Numbered from the stretch's first letter, positions 34,107 through 43,144 are shown. The stretch: 64,000 bases of DNA from an uncultured Flavobacterium sp. (GCF_951805225.1 NZ_OX638201.1:5580001-5644000), one strand, 5' to 3'. Notes: a model not told the origin generated them from the letters alone. Numbers and translations: made by a program.

Positions 34107-34649
34107 CTAGATTTTAGCAGGCCAGTTTAACTTCTGAAATAAATCCCAAACTACGATTCCGGCGCTCACAGCAATATTCAAAGAATGTTTGGTTCCTAAT
34201 TGCGGAATTTCGATACAACCATCACAATTCGCAACAGCTTCCTGAGCAACACCATAAACTTCGTTTCCAAAAACCAGTGCATATTTCTGATCCTTTTCTA
34301 CTTTGAAATCCTGAAGAAAAACAGAACTTTCGACCTGTTCAATAGCAAGCGTTAAAACATTGTCTTTTTTTAGATTTTCAATCACTTCCAAAACATTTTC
34401 ATGATGTTCCCAAGCTACAGTTTCAGTAGCGCCAAGAGCAGTTTTATGAATTTCTTTGTTTGGAGGTGTAGCAGTAATACCGCAAAGAATTATCTTTTCG
34501 ATCAAAAAAGCATCTGCCGTTCTAAATACAGAACCTATATTGTGTAAACTACGAATATCATCTAATACTAAAATTAGAGGAGTTTTGTCAGATTTTTTAA
34601 AATCTTCGATAGATTTTCTATCTAGTTCACTATTTTCCAGTTTTCTCAT
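34107..34649 (-). CDS. SpoU/TrmH-family RNA 2'-O-methyltransferase
   Basis: 180 aa, a small SPOUT enzyme. Motif 1 is LVLDDIRSLHNIGSVFRTADAF (residues N and R for 2'-O-methyl transfer), motif 2 is LVFGNEVYGV and motif 3 is CIEIPQLGTKHSLNIAVSAGI, which forms the knotted SAM site. It lacks the extra RNA-binding domain of RlmB, so a tRNA target such as TrmL or TrmH type is as likely as rRNA. Single gene on the minus strand between two terminators. Confidence 0.92.
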   Translation of the reverse strand: MRKLENSELDRKSIEDFKKSDKTPLILVLDDIRSLHNIGSVFRTADAFLIEKIILCGITATPPNKEIHKTALGATETVAWEHHENVLEVIENLKKDNVLTLAIEQVESSVFLQDFKVEKDQKYALVFGNEVYGVAQEAVANCDGCIEIPQLGTKHSLNIAVSAGIVVWDLFQKLNWPAKI

Positions 34650-34671
34650 TTGTGTTGGATTCAGGTCATAA

Positions 34672-34701
34672 AAAAAGCTTCCAAAGATAAGGAAGCTTTT
34701 T
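34672..34701. terminator. Terminator of the DUF1573 gene
   Basis: AAAAAGCTTCC / GGAAGCTTTTT with an 8-nt loop, on the minus-strand exit side of the DUF1573 gene. The loop happens to contain TATCTTTG on the minus strand, which could also be the -7 box of the SpoU gene. Confidence 0.8.
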
Positions 34702-34728
34702 CGATTATTTTATTTTTGTTTTCTCAGA

Positions 34729-35163
34729 TTAGCTTTTTACTGGATCTGGTAAAACTGTACCTTTAATAGTAAGTACTTTTGTTGGTTGTCCTTCAGCGTT
34801 AGAAGTAACCGTTACAGTTTTTGTAAATGCACCAACTCTGTCAGTAGCATATTTTACACCAATAATACCTTTAGCACCTGGAGCGATTGGCTCTTTTGGA
34901 GTTGTTGGTACAGTACAACCACAAGATCCTTGTGTGTTTGTAATGATTAATGGCTTAGTTCCGTTGTTTACAAAAACGAATTCACGTTTTCCATCAGCGT
35001 TGTGAGCGATAGTTCCGTAATCAATAGTTTCTGTTTCGAAAGTCATTCCTGCACCTTCGATTTTAGCAACTTTAGCAGCTTTAGCCGCTTTTTTAGTGCT
35101 TTGAGCATTAGAAGCTGTAATTCCAACTACAGCTAACATAGCGATTAAGATTATTTTTTTCAT
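34729..35163 (-). CDS. DUF1573-family secreted protein
   Basis: 144 aa. Signal peptide MKKIILIAMLAVVGITASNA, a short Ala/Lys linker (QSTKKAAKAAKVAKIEGAG), then one DUF1573 domain: FETETIDYGTIAHNADGKRE, FVNNGTKPLIITNTQGSCGCTVPTTPKEP with the typical SCGCT, and GIIGVKYATDRVGAFTKTVT. The fold is ASH/PapD-like; proteins with it are numerous in Bacteroidota and their role is unknown. TAGATTTG at 35192-35199 (minus strand) is a plausible -7 box. Confidence 0.9.
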   Translation of the reverse strand: MKKIILIAMLAVVGITASNAQSTKKAAKAAKVAKIEGAGMTFETETIDYGTIAHNADGKREFVFVNNGTKPLIITNTQGSCGCTVPTTPKEPIAPGAKGIIGVKYATDRVGAFTKTVTVTSNAEGQPTKVLTIKGTVLPDPVKS

Positions 35164-35321
35164 CTTTTAGAGTCTTTGTTTTAATTATGAACAAATCTAT
35201 ATAAAATTCTTATATCTAAACTTAAAAATTCCTTAAAATATTTTAATTTTTGAACGGCTTCGATATTCCTTTAAAATATTATAAATTCGCTGTCTTAATT
35301 TTTCATTTAAAATACAATAAT

Positions 35322-37928
35322 TTGGCAGCGAAAGACAAAGTGGTGAAAGAAACACCCTTAATGAAACAGTACAACGAAATCAAGAGAAAATATCCTGATG
35401 CATGTCTGCTTTTCAGAGTAGGAGATTTTTATGAAACCTTTGGTGAAGATGCTGTTAGGGCGTCAAAAATCCTTGGTATCACACTAACTAAAAGAGGCGC
35501 GGGATCTGAAACCGAAACAGCGTTGGCGGGTTTTCCACATCATTCCATTAATACGTATTTGCCAAAATTGGTCAAAGCTGGACTTCGTGTAGCGATCTGT
35601 GATCAGCTTGAAGATCCAAAAATGACCAAAACTATCGTGAAACGTGGCGTTACTGAATTGGTAACACCCGGAGTTTCTTTAAATGATGAAGTTTTACAAT
35701 CAAAAACAAACAACTTTTTAGCATCAGTTTATTTTGCTAATAAAAGCATCGGAGTTTCTTTTCTGGATGTTTCTACCGGAGAGTTTTTAACTGCTCAGGG
35801 AAATGCAGAATATATAGATAAATTGTTGCAGAATTTTAATCCAAGTGAAATTCTGGTTCCAAAGAATAATAAGATGGATTTTAAAGCTTCTTTTGGAGAA
35901 GATTTCCATACTTTTTATTTAGAAGATTGGATTTATAAAGAAGATTATGCTTTAGAAACTTTGACAAAACATTTTCAAACCGTTTCCTTAAAAGGTTTTG
36001 GAGTTGAAGAGTTAAAAGAAGGAATTATTGCTTCAGGAGCAATTCTTTATTATTTGTCAGAAACACAGCATAATCGTGTACAACATATTACGGCGATTCA
36101 GCGTATTGCAGAAGATGCTTATGTTTGGATGGATCGTTTTACCATTAGAAACTTAGAATTATATCACAGTTATAATCCAAATGCCGTAACGCTTTTGGAT
36201 GTAATTGACAGAACGCTTTCGCCGATGGGAGGACGTTTGTTGAAACGTTGGTTGGCTTTACCTTTAAAAGACAGTGCTAAAATCAAAAATCGTCACGATG
36301 TCGTTACCTATTTAAAATCAGATTCTGAAGTTTTACAAAACATTCAATATCAGATAAAGCAAATTTCGGATTTAGAGCGTTTGATTTCTAAAATTGCAGC
36401 AGGAAAAGTTTCGCCTCGTGAAATTGTTTATCTAAAAGAATCTTTGGATGCTATTATTCCAATAAAAACTTTAGCGTTGGCAAGTCCGCAGGAAGCTGTG
36501 AAAATTATTGGAGATAGTTTACATGCCTGTGATCTTTTAAGAGAGAAAATTAAAACAACTTTAAATCAGGACGCGCCTGTAGCGATTGCAAAAGGAAATG
36601 CAATTGCAAAAGGAATTAGTGAAGAACTAGACGATTTACGCGCTATTTCTACTTCAGGAAAAGAATTTTTAGAAGGAATTGAAAAAAGAGAATCGGAGAG
36701 AACTGGAATTTCTTCTTTGAAAATATCCTTTAATAATGTTTTTGGATATTATATCGAAGTTAGAAATACACACAAAGATAAAGTTCCGGCAGAATGGATT
36801 CGTAAACAAACCTTGGTAAATGCTGAGCGTTATATTACCGAAGAATTAAAAGAGTACGAAACAAAAATTTTGGGAGCCGAAGAAAAGATTCATAAAATTG
36901 AAACCGAACTTTTCGAGCAATTAATTGCCTGGATTGCTACCTATATTAAACCGGTTCAAATGAATGCCAATTTGGTGGCGCAATTAGATTGTTTGTGTTC
37001 ATTTACGCAATTGGCAATCGAGAATCAATATGTGTGTCCGGAAATCGATGAAACTTTTGAACTTGATATCAAAAACGGACGTCACCCTGTAATCGAAAAA
37101 CAATTGCCGGTTGGAACTCCATATATTGCCAATGATGTTTTCTTAGATAGAGAAACGCAGCAAATTATTATGATTACCGGTCCCAATATGTCTGGTAAGT
37201 CGGCTATTTTGAGACAAACAGCATTAATTGTATTGTTGGCTCAAATGGGAAGTTTTGTTCCGGCTGACAGTGTGAGAATGGGAATTGTAGATAAGATTTT
37301 TACCAGAGTAGGAGCATCGGATAATATTTCGATGGGAGAATCTACTTTTATGGTCGAAATGAATGAAACGGCTTCTATCTTGAATAATATCTCTGATCGA
37401 AGTTTAGTTCTTTTAGATGAAATTGGTCGAGGAACAAGTACGTATGACGGAATTTCGATTGCTTGGGCTATTGCCGAGTTTCTACACGAACATCCGGGAA
37501 GACCTAAAACATTATTTGCAACGCATTATCATGAATTAAATGAAATGACGGAATCTTTAACTAGAATTCAGAATTATAATGTTGCGGTAAAAGAATTAAA
37601 AGACACAGTTCTTTTTGTTCGTAAGCTGATAAAAGGAGGAAGCGCGCATAGTTTTGGAATTCACGTTGCAAAAATGGCGGGAATGCCTCAAATCGTAATT
37701 TTGAAAGCGCAAAAGCTATTAAAGAAATTAGAAAAGAATCATTCAAGCGAATCTTTAAACGGAGTAAAATCTGCTGCGGATGAAATGCAAATGAGTTTCT
37801 TTAATTTAGATGATCCTTTGTTAGAAGAAATAAAAGAAGAGATTCTGAGTCTTGATATAAATGCGATAACTCCGGTTGAAGCATTGATGAAGCTGAATGA
37901 AATCAAGCGAATGTTAGTTAAGAAATAA
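35322..37928 (+). CDS. mutS: DNA mismatch repair protein MutS
   Basis: 868 aa from the TTG start at 35322, which gives the family-typical MAAKDKVVKETPLMKQYNEI. An upstream in-frame TTG at 35250 would add 24 residues with no family similarity. Mismatch-binding domain with the Phe-x-Glu wedge in VGDFYETFGED, lever and clamp domains, and the ATPase: Walker A GPNMSGKS (about 620-627), Walker B LVLLDEIGRGTSTYDG and ATHYHEL. The C-terminal part ends in a short helix-rich tail. It recognises mispaired bases and recruits MutL. Not linked to other repair genes; a tRNA operon follows. Confidence 0.97.
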   Translation: MAAKDKVVKETPLMKQYNEIKRKYPDACLLFRVGDFYETFGEDAVRASKILGITLTKRGAGSETETALAGFPHHSINTYLPKLVKAGLRVAICDQLEDPKMTKTIVKRGVTELVTPGVSLNDEVLQSKTNNFLASVYFANKSIGVSFLDVSTGEFLTAQGNAEYIDKLLQNFNPSEILVPKNNKMDFKASFGEDFHTFYLEDWIYKEDYALETLTKHFQTVSLKGFGVEELKEGIIASGAILYYLSETQHNRVQHITAIQRIAEDAYVWMDRFTIRNLELYHSYNPNAVTLLDVIDRTLSPMGGRLLKRWLALPLKDSAKIKNRHDVVTYLKSDSEVLQNIQYQIKQISDLERLISKIAAGKVSPREIVYLKESLDAIIPIKTLALASPQEAVKIIGDSLHACDLLREKIKTTLNQDAPVAIAKGNAIAKGISEELDDLRAISTSGKEFLEGIEKRESERTGISSLKISFNNVFGYYIEVRNTHKDKVPAEWIRKQTLVNAERYITEELKEYETKILGAEEKIHKIETELFEQLIAWIATYIKPVQMNANLVAQLDCLCSFTQLAIENQYVCPEIDETFELDIKNGRHPVIEKQLPVGTPYIANDVFLDRETQQIIMITGPNMSGKSAILRQTALIVLLAQMGSFVPADSVRMGIVDKIFTRVGASDNISMGESTFMVEMNETASILNNISDRSLVLLDEIGRGTSTYDGISIAWAIAEFLHEHPGRPKTLFATHYHELNEMTESLTRIQNYNVAVKELKDTVLFVRKLIKGGSAHSFGIHVAKMAGMPQIVILKAQKLLKKLEKNHSSESLNGVKSAADEMQMSFFNLDDPLLEEIKEEILSLDINAITPVEALMKLNEIKRMLVKK

Positions 37929-38006
37929 AATTAAAAAAGTTTTCAAGTTTAAAGTTTAGGTTATCAGAAAGTTATAAAATAAGTGAATTTTTTTTTGGAA
38001 AAACGC

Positions 38007-38036
38007 TTGTGTAATTGAATAAATGTCCTAAATTTG
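38007..38036 (+). promoter_or_regulatory. Promoter of the tRNA-Gly/tRNA-Leu operon
   Basis: TTG at 38007-38009, 19-bp spacer, TAAATTTG at 38029-38036, a full match to the Bacteroidota pattern. Just downstream CGCAATAC (38041-38048) and GTATTGCG (38061-38068) form an 8-bp inverted repeat in the leader. Confidence 0.75.
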
Positions 38037-38089
38037 CACTCGCAATACACAACAAGTCAAGTATTGCGGTTCTTACAAGAATTTGAAAT

Positions 38090-38162
38090 GCGAAAATAGC
38101 TCAGTTGGTAGAGCGCGACCTTGCCAAGGTCGAGGTCGCGGGTTCGAGCCCCGTTTTTCGCT
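38090..38162 (+). tRNA. tRNA-Gly (anticodon GCC)
   Basis: Cloverleaf of 73 nt: acceptor GCGAAAA / TTTTCGC, D arm with GCTC...GAGC, anticodon stem CGACC / GGTCG with loop TTGCCAA (anticodon GCC), T arm GCGGG-TTCGAGC-CCCGT. The discriminator is T and the CCA end is not encoded. Confidence 0.97.
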
Positions 38163-38176
38163 CAAAACCATATAAT

Positions 38177-38262
38177 GCTCGGATGGTGAAATTGGTAGAC
38201 ACGCTGGACTTAAAATCCAGTGAACAGCAATGTTCGTGCGGGTTCAAGTCCCGCTCTGAGTA
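38177..38262 (+). tRNA. tRNA-Leu (anticodon TAA)
   Basis: 86 nt with the long variable arm of a class II tRNA. Acceptor GCTCGGA / TCTGAGT (with G-T pairs), anticodon stem CTGGA / TCCAG with loop CTTAAAA (anticodon TAA), variable arm TGAACAGCAATGTTCGT, T arm GCGGG-TTCAAGT-CCCGC. Begins 14 bp after tRNA-Gly, same transcript. CCA not encoded. Confidence 0.97.
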
Positions 38263-38264
38263 CT

Positions 38265-38294
38265 AAAGCCTCTTCTTTTGAAGAGGCTTTTTTT
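38265..38294 (+). terminator. Terminator of the tRNA operon
   Basis: AAAGCCTCTTC / GAAGAGGCTTT stem, TTTT loop, followed by TTTTATT, directly after tRNA-Leu. Confidence 0.9.
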
Positions 38295-38415
38295 ATTGTG
38301 TAAACTCACACGGCTTCAAATAAATTTACAAAGTAAATTTGTCTTAAAAGATTTTAAGGTTTGAAATCAGCAATCAATAATTAATAATCAACAATCAATA
38401 ATTTAAAATATATCT

Positions 38416-38790
38416 ATGGGTGCTTTTGTAATTAGTAAAAGGTTTAATGATGAATATAAATTCGTGTTTACTTCTAGAAAAGGCAAAGTGATATTTACGA
38501 GTTTAAGTTATGAGCTGAAATTTGAAGGAGAAGAAGATATTGAGAAATTTAAGGCGAATATTGATCAGGCGAAATTTTTAAAATTTAAAGGCTCTGGTGG
38601 AAAGTATTTCTTTAAATTGATGTTGGGTGAGGTTCACTTTGCAACAAGTCGAAAATACACAACAGAATTGCTTTTGCAGAAAGGAATTAAAGAAATAGTC
38701 AACTATGCTTCGAAAGCGGAAATTTTAGACTTCTCGTCAAGCGAATCTATTTTTGAAGATGAGGTTGTTTTTGAGGAAGAAGAAGATTAG
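38416..38790 (+). CDS. YegP-like DUF1508 protein
   Basis: 124 aa. It contains YKFVFTSRKGKVIFTSLSYE and YFFKLMLGEVHFATSRKY, two copies of a beta-beta-alpha unit in which a strand pair (F-x-F-x-x-x-x-G-x-V-x-x-x-S) precedes a helix, as in YegP-type DUF1508 proteins. The C-terminal tail is strongly acidic (SIFEDEVVFEEEED). Cytoplasmic; function unknown. Single gene. Confidence 0.75.
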   Translation: MGAFVISKRFNDEYKFVFTSRKGKVIFTSLSYELKFEGEEDIEKFKANIDQAKFLKFKGSGGKYFFKLMLGEVHFATSRKYTTELLLQKGIKEIVNYASKAEILDFSSSESIFEDEVVFEEEED

Positions 38791-38810
38791 AGAAAGAATC
38801 AAATAAAAAA

Positions 38811-38862
38811 AATCCCAAATTTCAATAGGACTTTAAAGTCTTGTGAAATTTGGGATTTTTTT
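38811..38862. terminator. Terminator after the YegP-like gene
   Basis: Long hairpin AATCCCAAATTTCA / TGAAATTTGGGATT with a second small stem (AGGACTTT / AAAGTCTT) inside, followed by T8. Confidence 0.85.
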
Positions 38863-38929
38863 TGTTGCTAAAATTTAAAATTTATCCTGAATCTTGAAGA
38901 TTGGAATTTTGAGTTAAATTTTTGCATAA

Positions 38930-38956
38930 AAAAAACCATCACGATGGATGGTTTTA
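38930..38956. terminator. Terminator of the heptad lipoprotein gene
   Basis: AAACCATC / GATGGTTT stem with a short loop, preceded by A-rich sequence that reads as a T run on the minus strand, just beyond the 38981 stop. Confidence 0.7.
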
Positions 38957-38980
38957 AAATTTTTAGAATTTAAGTTCTAA

Positions 38981-39205
38981 TTATTTTTTTACTTCTTTAG
39001 CAGCTTCTTCTACTTTAGCAGCAGCAGAGTCAACTTTAGTAGCAGCAGAATCAACAGTTGCAGCAGCAGAATCAACTACAGTAGCAGCAGAATCAACAGC
39101 AACAGCAGTAGAATCTACAGACTCAGTAGCTGCAGCGTCAGCTTTTTTACAAGATACAACAGTTAAAACAGCAACAACAGCTAAACTTAAAAATACTTTT
39201 TTCAT
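38981..39205 (-). CDS. Small heptad-repeat lipoprotein
   Basis: 74 aa. Lipoprotein signal MKKVFLSLAVVAVLTVVSCKK (Cys19). After a 10-residue linker come six 7-residue units: VDSTAVA, VDSAATV, VDSAAAT, VDSAATK, VDSAAAK, VEEAAKE, then VKK. The V and A positions give a heptad pattern that would form a coiled coil, resembling the build of Braun lipoprotein (Lpp), and the last residue is Lys as in Lpp. No sequence homology to Lpp is claimed. TATCTTTG at 39243-39250 on the minus strand lies about 37 bp upstream of the start. Confidence 0.85.
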   Translation of the reverse strand: MKKVFLSLAVVAVLTVVSCKKADAAATESVDSTAVAVDSAATVVDSAAATVDSAATKVDSAAAKVEEAAKEVKK

Positions 39206-39250
39206 CTTACTTTATTATAAAAGGTTAATTATTAATTCGTGGCAAAGATA

Positions 39251-39555
39251 TAAATTTTTTAATATGTAAAATATTTTTTTATTTTTTTTTTAAAATATTT
39301 TCATTGCTCACGATTATCTTATTTATCAAAGAATATGCCAAAACTACAAAATTGCTTGGTATTATCGTATTTTTTGTATAAATTATTTTTCATTGATTAT
39401 TCTATAAGCGAATTGGCTTTTTTTATTCTCTTGCTTGCGGTTTATTTTGTTTTTTGGTGATTATTGCGTAATCTGTGAATGTTAAAATAAGCTGTTTTTA
39501 GAGCTTTTTAGTTTGATTGTGGTGGTGAAATTCGGATTTGAGTTTTTGAAACCTC
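39251..39555. other. AT-rich intergenic stretch without visible features
   Basis: About 300 bp between the heptad lipoprotein gene and the end of kdtA. Poly-T runs near 39255-39300; no open frame with protein-like composition, no hairpin with a T run that I could support. Confidence 0.5.
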
Positions 39556-40785
39556 TCACGAAACGATTTTCATGATCGTATTTGTTGCTCCTTTATGGTC
39601 TTGGATGTACGACTTGCAAATTTGACTTTTCTCTTTTAGAAAGCTTTCATTATTAAGTAAAAGATCAAGATTTTGTTTTAATTCGTCTGCGTTAGAAATT
39701 ACCAAACAACCTCCAAGATTAACTAATTGAACAGCTTCGGCAAAATTGGAATAATTTGGACCAATTACAATTGGAATTCCAAATGTAGCAGGTTCCAGGA
39801 TATTGTGGATTCCGGGATTTCCAAAACCGCCGCCTACATAAGCAATGGTTCCGTAGCTGTAGATTTTGGTCAAAAGTCCAATCGTGTCAATAATAAATAC
39901 TTTGAAGTTTGATAAATCCTGATTTTCTTTTTCAGAATATAAAATCGTTGACTTTGTAATTTGCGATTTAAGATTGGCTATTTGATCAGCTTTGATATTG
40001 TGTGGCGCAATAATAAATTTTACCATTGAAGGCGCATCATTAATATATTCGATTAATAAAGCTTCATCTTTTGGCCACGAGCTTCCTATTATTATAGTTG
40101 GAGTATTGTTTTTGAAGTTTTCAATAAAATCTAATGTATTGTCTCTTTCTAAGATTGCATTTACGCGATCAAAACGAGTATCGCCGGAAACGATAACATT
40201 CTGAAATCCGAGAGCTTCAATTTTTTCTTTAGAAGCTTCATTTTGAACAAAAAAGTAAGTGAATGCTTTTAATGCCTTTCTATAGAAACCGCCGTACCAT
40301 TTAAAAAACATCTGATTGTCTCTGAAGATTCCGGAAATCAAATAAGTTGGAGTTTTGCTGTTTTCTAATTCTTTTAAATAATTCAGCCAAAATTCATATT
40401 TAATAAAAAATGCCAATTCGGGATGTACTAATTTTAAGAACCTTTTTGCGTTGCTTTTGGTATCTAAAGGAAGGTAAATAGTAACATCTGTAACAGTATT
40501 ATTTTTACGGACTTCATAACCGGAAGGAGAGAAAAAAGTCACGATAATTTTATGAGAAGGATATTTTTCTTTGATTTTTTCGATGACCGGTAAACCTTGT
40601 TCGTACTCTCCAAGTGAAGCCGAATGAAACCAGATCGTTTTATCTGTAGGTTTTATCTTGTCTTCTAAAATTGTAAAAACATTTTTCCGACCTTCTGTGA
40701 AAAGCTTAATTTTCGGACTAAAAAGAGCTACAATTTTCAGAAAAAACCCCGCAATAGAAACAACTAAATTGTATAGAAAAAGCAT
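39556..40785 (-). CDS. kdtA: 3-deoxy-D-manno-octulosonic acid (Kdo) transferase
   Basis: 409 aa. N-terminal membrane anchor (MLFLYNLVVSIAGFFLKIVA), then the GT30 signature: IWFHSASLGEYEQGLPVIEK, ITFFSPSGYEVR-like VTFFSPSGYEVRKN, LAFFIKYEFWLNYLKEL and IIGSSWPKDEALLIE, with the C-terminal GGGFGNPGIHNILEPATFGIP. It moves Kdo from CMP-Kdo onto lipid A precursor at the inner membrane, the first step of LPS core assembly. Also called waaA. The gene is divergent from the DegT/galE pair, which also supply surface sugars. Confidence 0.95.
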   Translation of the reverse strand: MLFLYNLVVSIAGFFLKIVALFSPKIKLFTEGRKNVFTILEDKIKPTDKTIWFHSASLGEYEQGLPVIEKIKEKYPSHKIIVTFFSPSGYEVRKNNTVTDVTIYLPLDTKSNAKRFLKLVHPELAFFIKYEFWLNYLKELENSKTPTYLISGIFRDNQMFFKWYGGFYRKALKAFTYFFVQNEASKEKIEALGFQNVIVSGDTRFDRVNAILERDNTLDFIENFKNNTPTIIIGSSWPKDEALLIEYINDAPSMVKFIIAPHNIKADQIANLKSQITKSTILYSEKENQDLSNFKVFIIDTIGLLTKIYSYGTIAYVGGGFGNPGIHNILEPATFGIPIVIGPNYSNFAEAVQLVNLGGCLVISNADELKQNLDLLLNNESFLKEKSQICKSYIQDHKGATNTIMKIVS

Positions 40786-40830
40786 CTGTTTATTTTTGTG
40801 GCTAAATTACATTTCTTTCGATTATTTTCA

Positions 40831-40861
40831 TTGGTTTAAAGGCATTAAATAACTATTTTTG
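40831..40861 (+). promoter_or_regulatory. Promoter of the DegT-galE operon
   Basis: TTG at 40831-40833, 20-bp spacer, TATTTTTG at 40854-40861. It places transcription start near 40866, which rules out an earlier in-frame TTG start at 40859 for the DegT gene. Confidence 0.65.
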
Positions 40862-40921
40862 TTCCTCCTTTTAGGGATTCTGTTTAAAATACAGGTCTTT
40901 AATTTTAAAAATATATTGAAA

Positions 40922-42055
40922 ATGAAAAAAATTCAAATGGTTGACTTAAAGAGTCAATACGAAAAAATAAAAACTACTGTTGATGCTTCAATTCAAGAGG
41001 TTTTAGATACAAATACTTATATAAACGGACCTTTAGTACATCAATTTCAAAAAAATCTTGAAGATTATTTAGGAGCAAAACATGTAATTCCGTGTGCAAA
41101 TGGTACAGATGCTTTGCAGATTGCCATGATGGGATTAGATTTAAAACCGGGCGATGAGGTAATCACTGCTGATTTTACTTTTGCTGCAACTGTTGAGGTA
41201 ATTGCTTTATTGCAATTAACGCCAGTTTTAGTAGATGTTGATATGACAAATATGAACATCGATATTGAAGCAATTAAAAAGGCAATTACGCCAAAAACGA
41301 AAGCAATTGTTCCTGTTCATTTATTTGGACGCGCAGCAAATATGGATGCGATTATGGAAATTGCAGCAGAACATAATTTATATGTAATCGAAGATAATGC
41401 ACAAGCAATTGGGGCAGATTATATTTCAAAATCTGGTACAAAAAGCAAAGTAGGAGTAATTGGTCACGTTGCTGCAACTTCATTTTTCCCGTCTAAAAAC
41501 TTAGGTTGTTATGGAGATGGAGGAGCAATTTTTACAAACGATGATAAATTGGCGCACATTATCCGCGGAATTGTAAATCACGGAATGTATGAGCGTTACC
41601 ACCATGATGTTGTTGGTGTAAATTCTCGTTTAGATAGTATTCAGGCAGGAGTTTTAAATGCAAAACTACCTTTATTAGATGAGTATAATGCAGCGCGTCG
41701 TTTGGCAGCTACAAAATATAATGCAGCCTTTGCAGGAAATGCACATATTGTAACGCCGGAATTTGATGCAAACGAAAATGATCACGTTTTTCACCAATAT
41801 GTATTGAGAATTATCGATGCAGACAGAAATGCTTTATTGCAACATTTGCAGGATAAGCAAATTCCGTGTGCGATTTATTACCCAATTCCGTTGCATTCTC
41901 AAAAAGCTTACGTTGATACTCGTTATAAAGAAGAGCAATTTCCGGTAACGAATCAATTAGTAAAAGAAGTCATTGCTTTGCCAATGCATACAGAATTGGA
42001 CGATGAGCAAATCAAATTTATTACAGATTCTGTTTTAGAATTTTTAAATAAATAA
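40922..42055 (+). CDS. DegT/DnrJ/EryC1/StrS-family sugar aminotransferase
   Basis: 377 aa from ATG 40922 (MKKIQMVDLKSQYEKIKTTV). PLP-dependent fold type I: substrate loop YINGPLVHQFQKNLEDYLGA, cofactor site CANGTDALQIAMMGL, EDNAQAIGA, and the PLP lysine in SFFPSKNLGCYGDGGA. These enzymes transfer an amino group to a keto-sugar nucleotide for surface polysaccharide or LPS O-units. The exact sugar is not predictable. galE follows by 45 bp. Neighbouring kdtA fits an envelope role. Confidence 0.92.
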   Translation: MKKIQMVDLKSQYEKIKTTVDASIQEVLDTNTYINGPLVHQFQKNLEDYLGAKHVIPCANGTDALQIAMMGLDLKPGDEVITADFTFAATVEVIALLQLTPVLVDVDMTNMNIDIEAIKKAITPKTKAIVPVHLFGRAANMDAIMEIAAEHNLYVIEDNAQAIGADYISKSGTKSKVGVIGHVAATSFFPSKNLGCYGDGGAIFTNDDKLAHIIRGIVNHGMYERYHHDVVGVNSRLDSIQAGVLNAKLPLLDEYNAARRLAATKYNAAFAGNAHIVTPEFDANENDHVFHQYVLRIIDADRNALLQHLQDKQIPCAIYYPIPLHSQKAYVDTRYKEEQFPVTNQLVKEVIALPMHTELDDEQIKFITDSVLEFLNK

Positions 42056-42100
42056 TTTATAAAGTTAAACCAAATAACAACAGCACAAAACAACCACAAA

Positions 42101-43114
42101 ATGAAAGTATTAGTAACAGGAGGATTAGGATTTATAGGTTCTCACACCGTAGTCGAATTGCAAAATGAAGGCTTTGAAGTCGTGATAATTGATAATCTTT
42201 CGAACTCTTCAGAAGATGTTTTAAAAGGAATTACGGCAATCACAGGAAAAACGCCTTTATTCGAAAAATTAGATTTAAGAGAAAAAGCGTCCGTTCAGGA
42301 TTTCTTTAAAAAACACAACGATGTTACCGGAGTAATTCATTTTGCAGCTTCAAAAGCAGTTGGAGAAAGTGTTGAGCAGCCTTTATTGTATTATGAAAAC
42401 AATATTGCTTCGCTAGTTTATTTGTTACAGGAATTACAACAAAAACCTGAGGCAAGTTTCATTTTTAGTTCGTCTTGTACAGTTTACGGTCAAGCCGAAA
42501 AAATGCCAATTACTGAAGATGCTCCCGTTCAAGCAGCGATGTCTCCTTATGGAAATACAAAGCAAATAGGAGAAGAAATCATTACAGATACAGCAAAAGT
42601 AACTAACATTAGTGCGATTTTATTGCGTTATTTCAATCCGGTTGGAGCGCATTCAAGCACTGAAATTGGAGAATTACCATTAGGAGTTCCTCAAAATTTA
42701 GTTCCTTTTATTACTCAAACAGGAGTAGGATTGCGTCAGGAATTATCAGTTTTTGGAGATGATTATCCAACTCCGGACGGAACTGCAGTTCGTGATTATA
42801 TTCACGTTGTAGATTTGGCAAAAGCACACGTTATTGCATTACAGCGTTTATTCAATAAAAAGAATTTACAAAAAGTAGAAACCTTCAATTTAGGAACGGG
42901 AAAAGGAAGTTCAGTTTTAGAAGTAATTCATAGTTTCGAAAAAGTAAGCGATAAAAAATTACCATACGCAATTAAGCCACGTCGTGAAGGTGATATCACC
43001 GAAGCGTATGCAAACACAGATAAAGCAAACAATGTTTTAGGTTGGAAAGCACAATTGAGTTTAGACGAAGCAATGGCAAGTGCCTGGAAATGGGAACAGA
43101 AAGTTCGTTCTTAA
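42101..43114 (+). CDS. galE: UDP-glucose 4-epimerase GalE
   Basis: 337 aa. Extended short-chain dehydrogenase fold: NAD-binding GGLGFIGSHT near the N terminus, catalytic region FSSSCTVYGQ and SPYGNTKQIGEE (Tyr and Lys of YxxxK), RYFNPVGAH and DYIHVVDLAKAH. It interconverts UDP-glucose and UDP-galactose (and in some members the N-acetyl forms). Second gene of the DegT operon; ends ahead of a small repeat and a terminator. Confidence 0.95.
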   Translation: MKVLVTGGLGFIGSHTVVELQNEGFEVVIIDNLSNSSEDVLKGITAITGKTPLFEKLDLREKASVQDFFKKHNDVTGVIHFAASKAVGESVEQPLLYYENNIASLVYLLQELQQKPEASFIFSSSCTVYGQAEKMPITEDAPVQAAMSPYGNTKQIGEEIITDTAKVTNISAILLRYFNPVGAHSSTEIGELPLGVPQNLVPFITQTGVGLRQELSVFGDDYPTPDGTAVRDYIHVVDLAKAHVIALQRLFNKKNLQKVETFNLGTGKGSSVLEVIHSFEKVSDKKLPYAIKPRREGDITEAYANTDKANNVLGWKAQLSLDEAMASAWKWEQKVRS

Positions 43115-43144
43115 TTTATTATTCAGTTTCAGTCACAGTTTTCG

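Noticed and set aside
35250..35321. N-terminal extension of MutS from a TTG at 35250
   Set aside because: The family N terminus begins at the TTG at 35322; the extension shows no similarity.
40859..40921. N-terminal extension of the DegT aminotransferase from a TTG at 40859
   Set aside because: That codon lies inside the predicted -7 box; ATG 40922 gives the usual family start.
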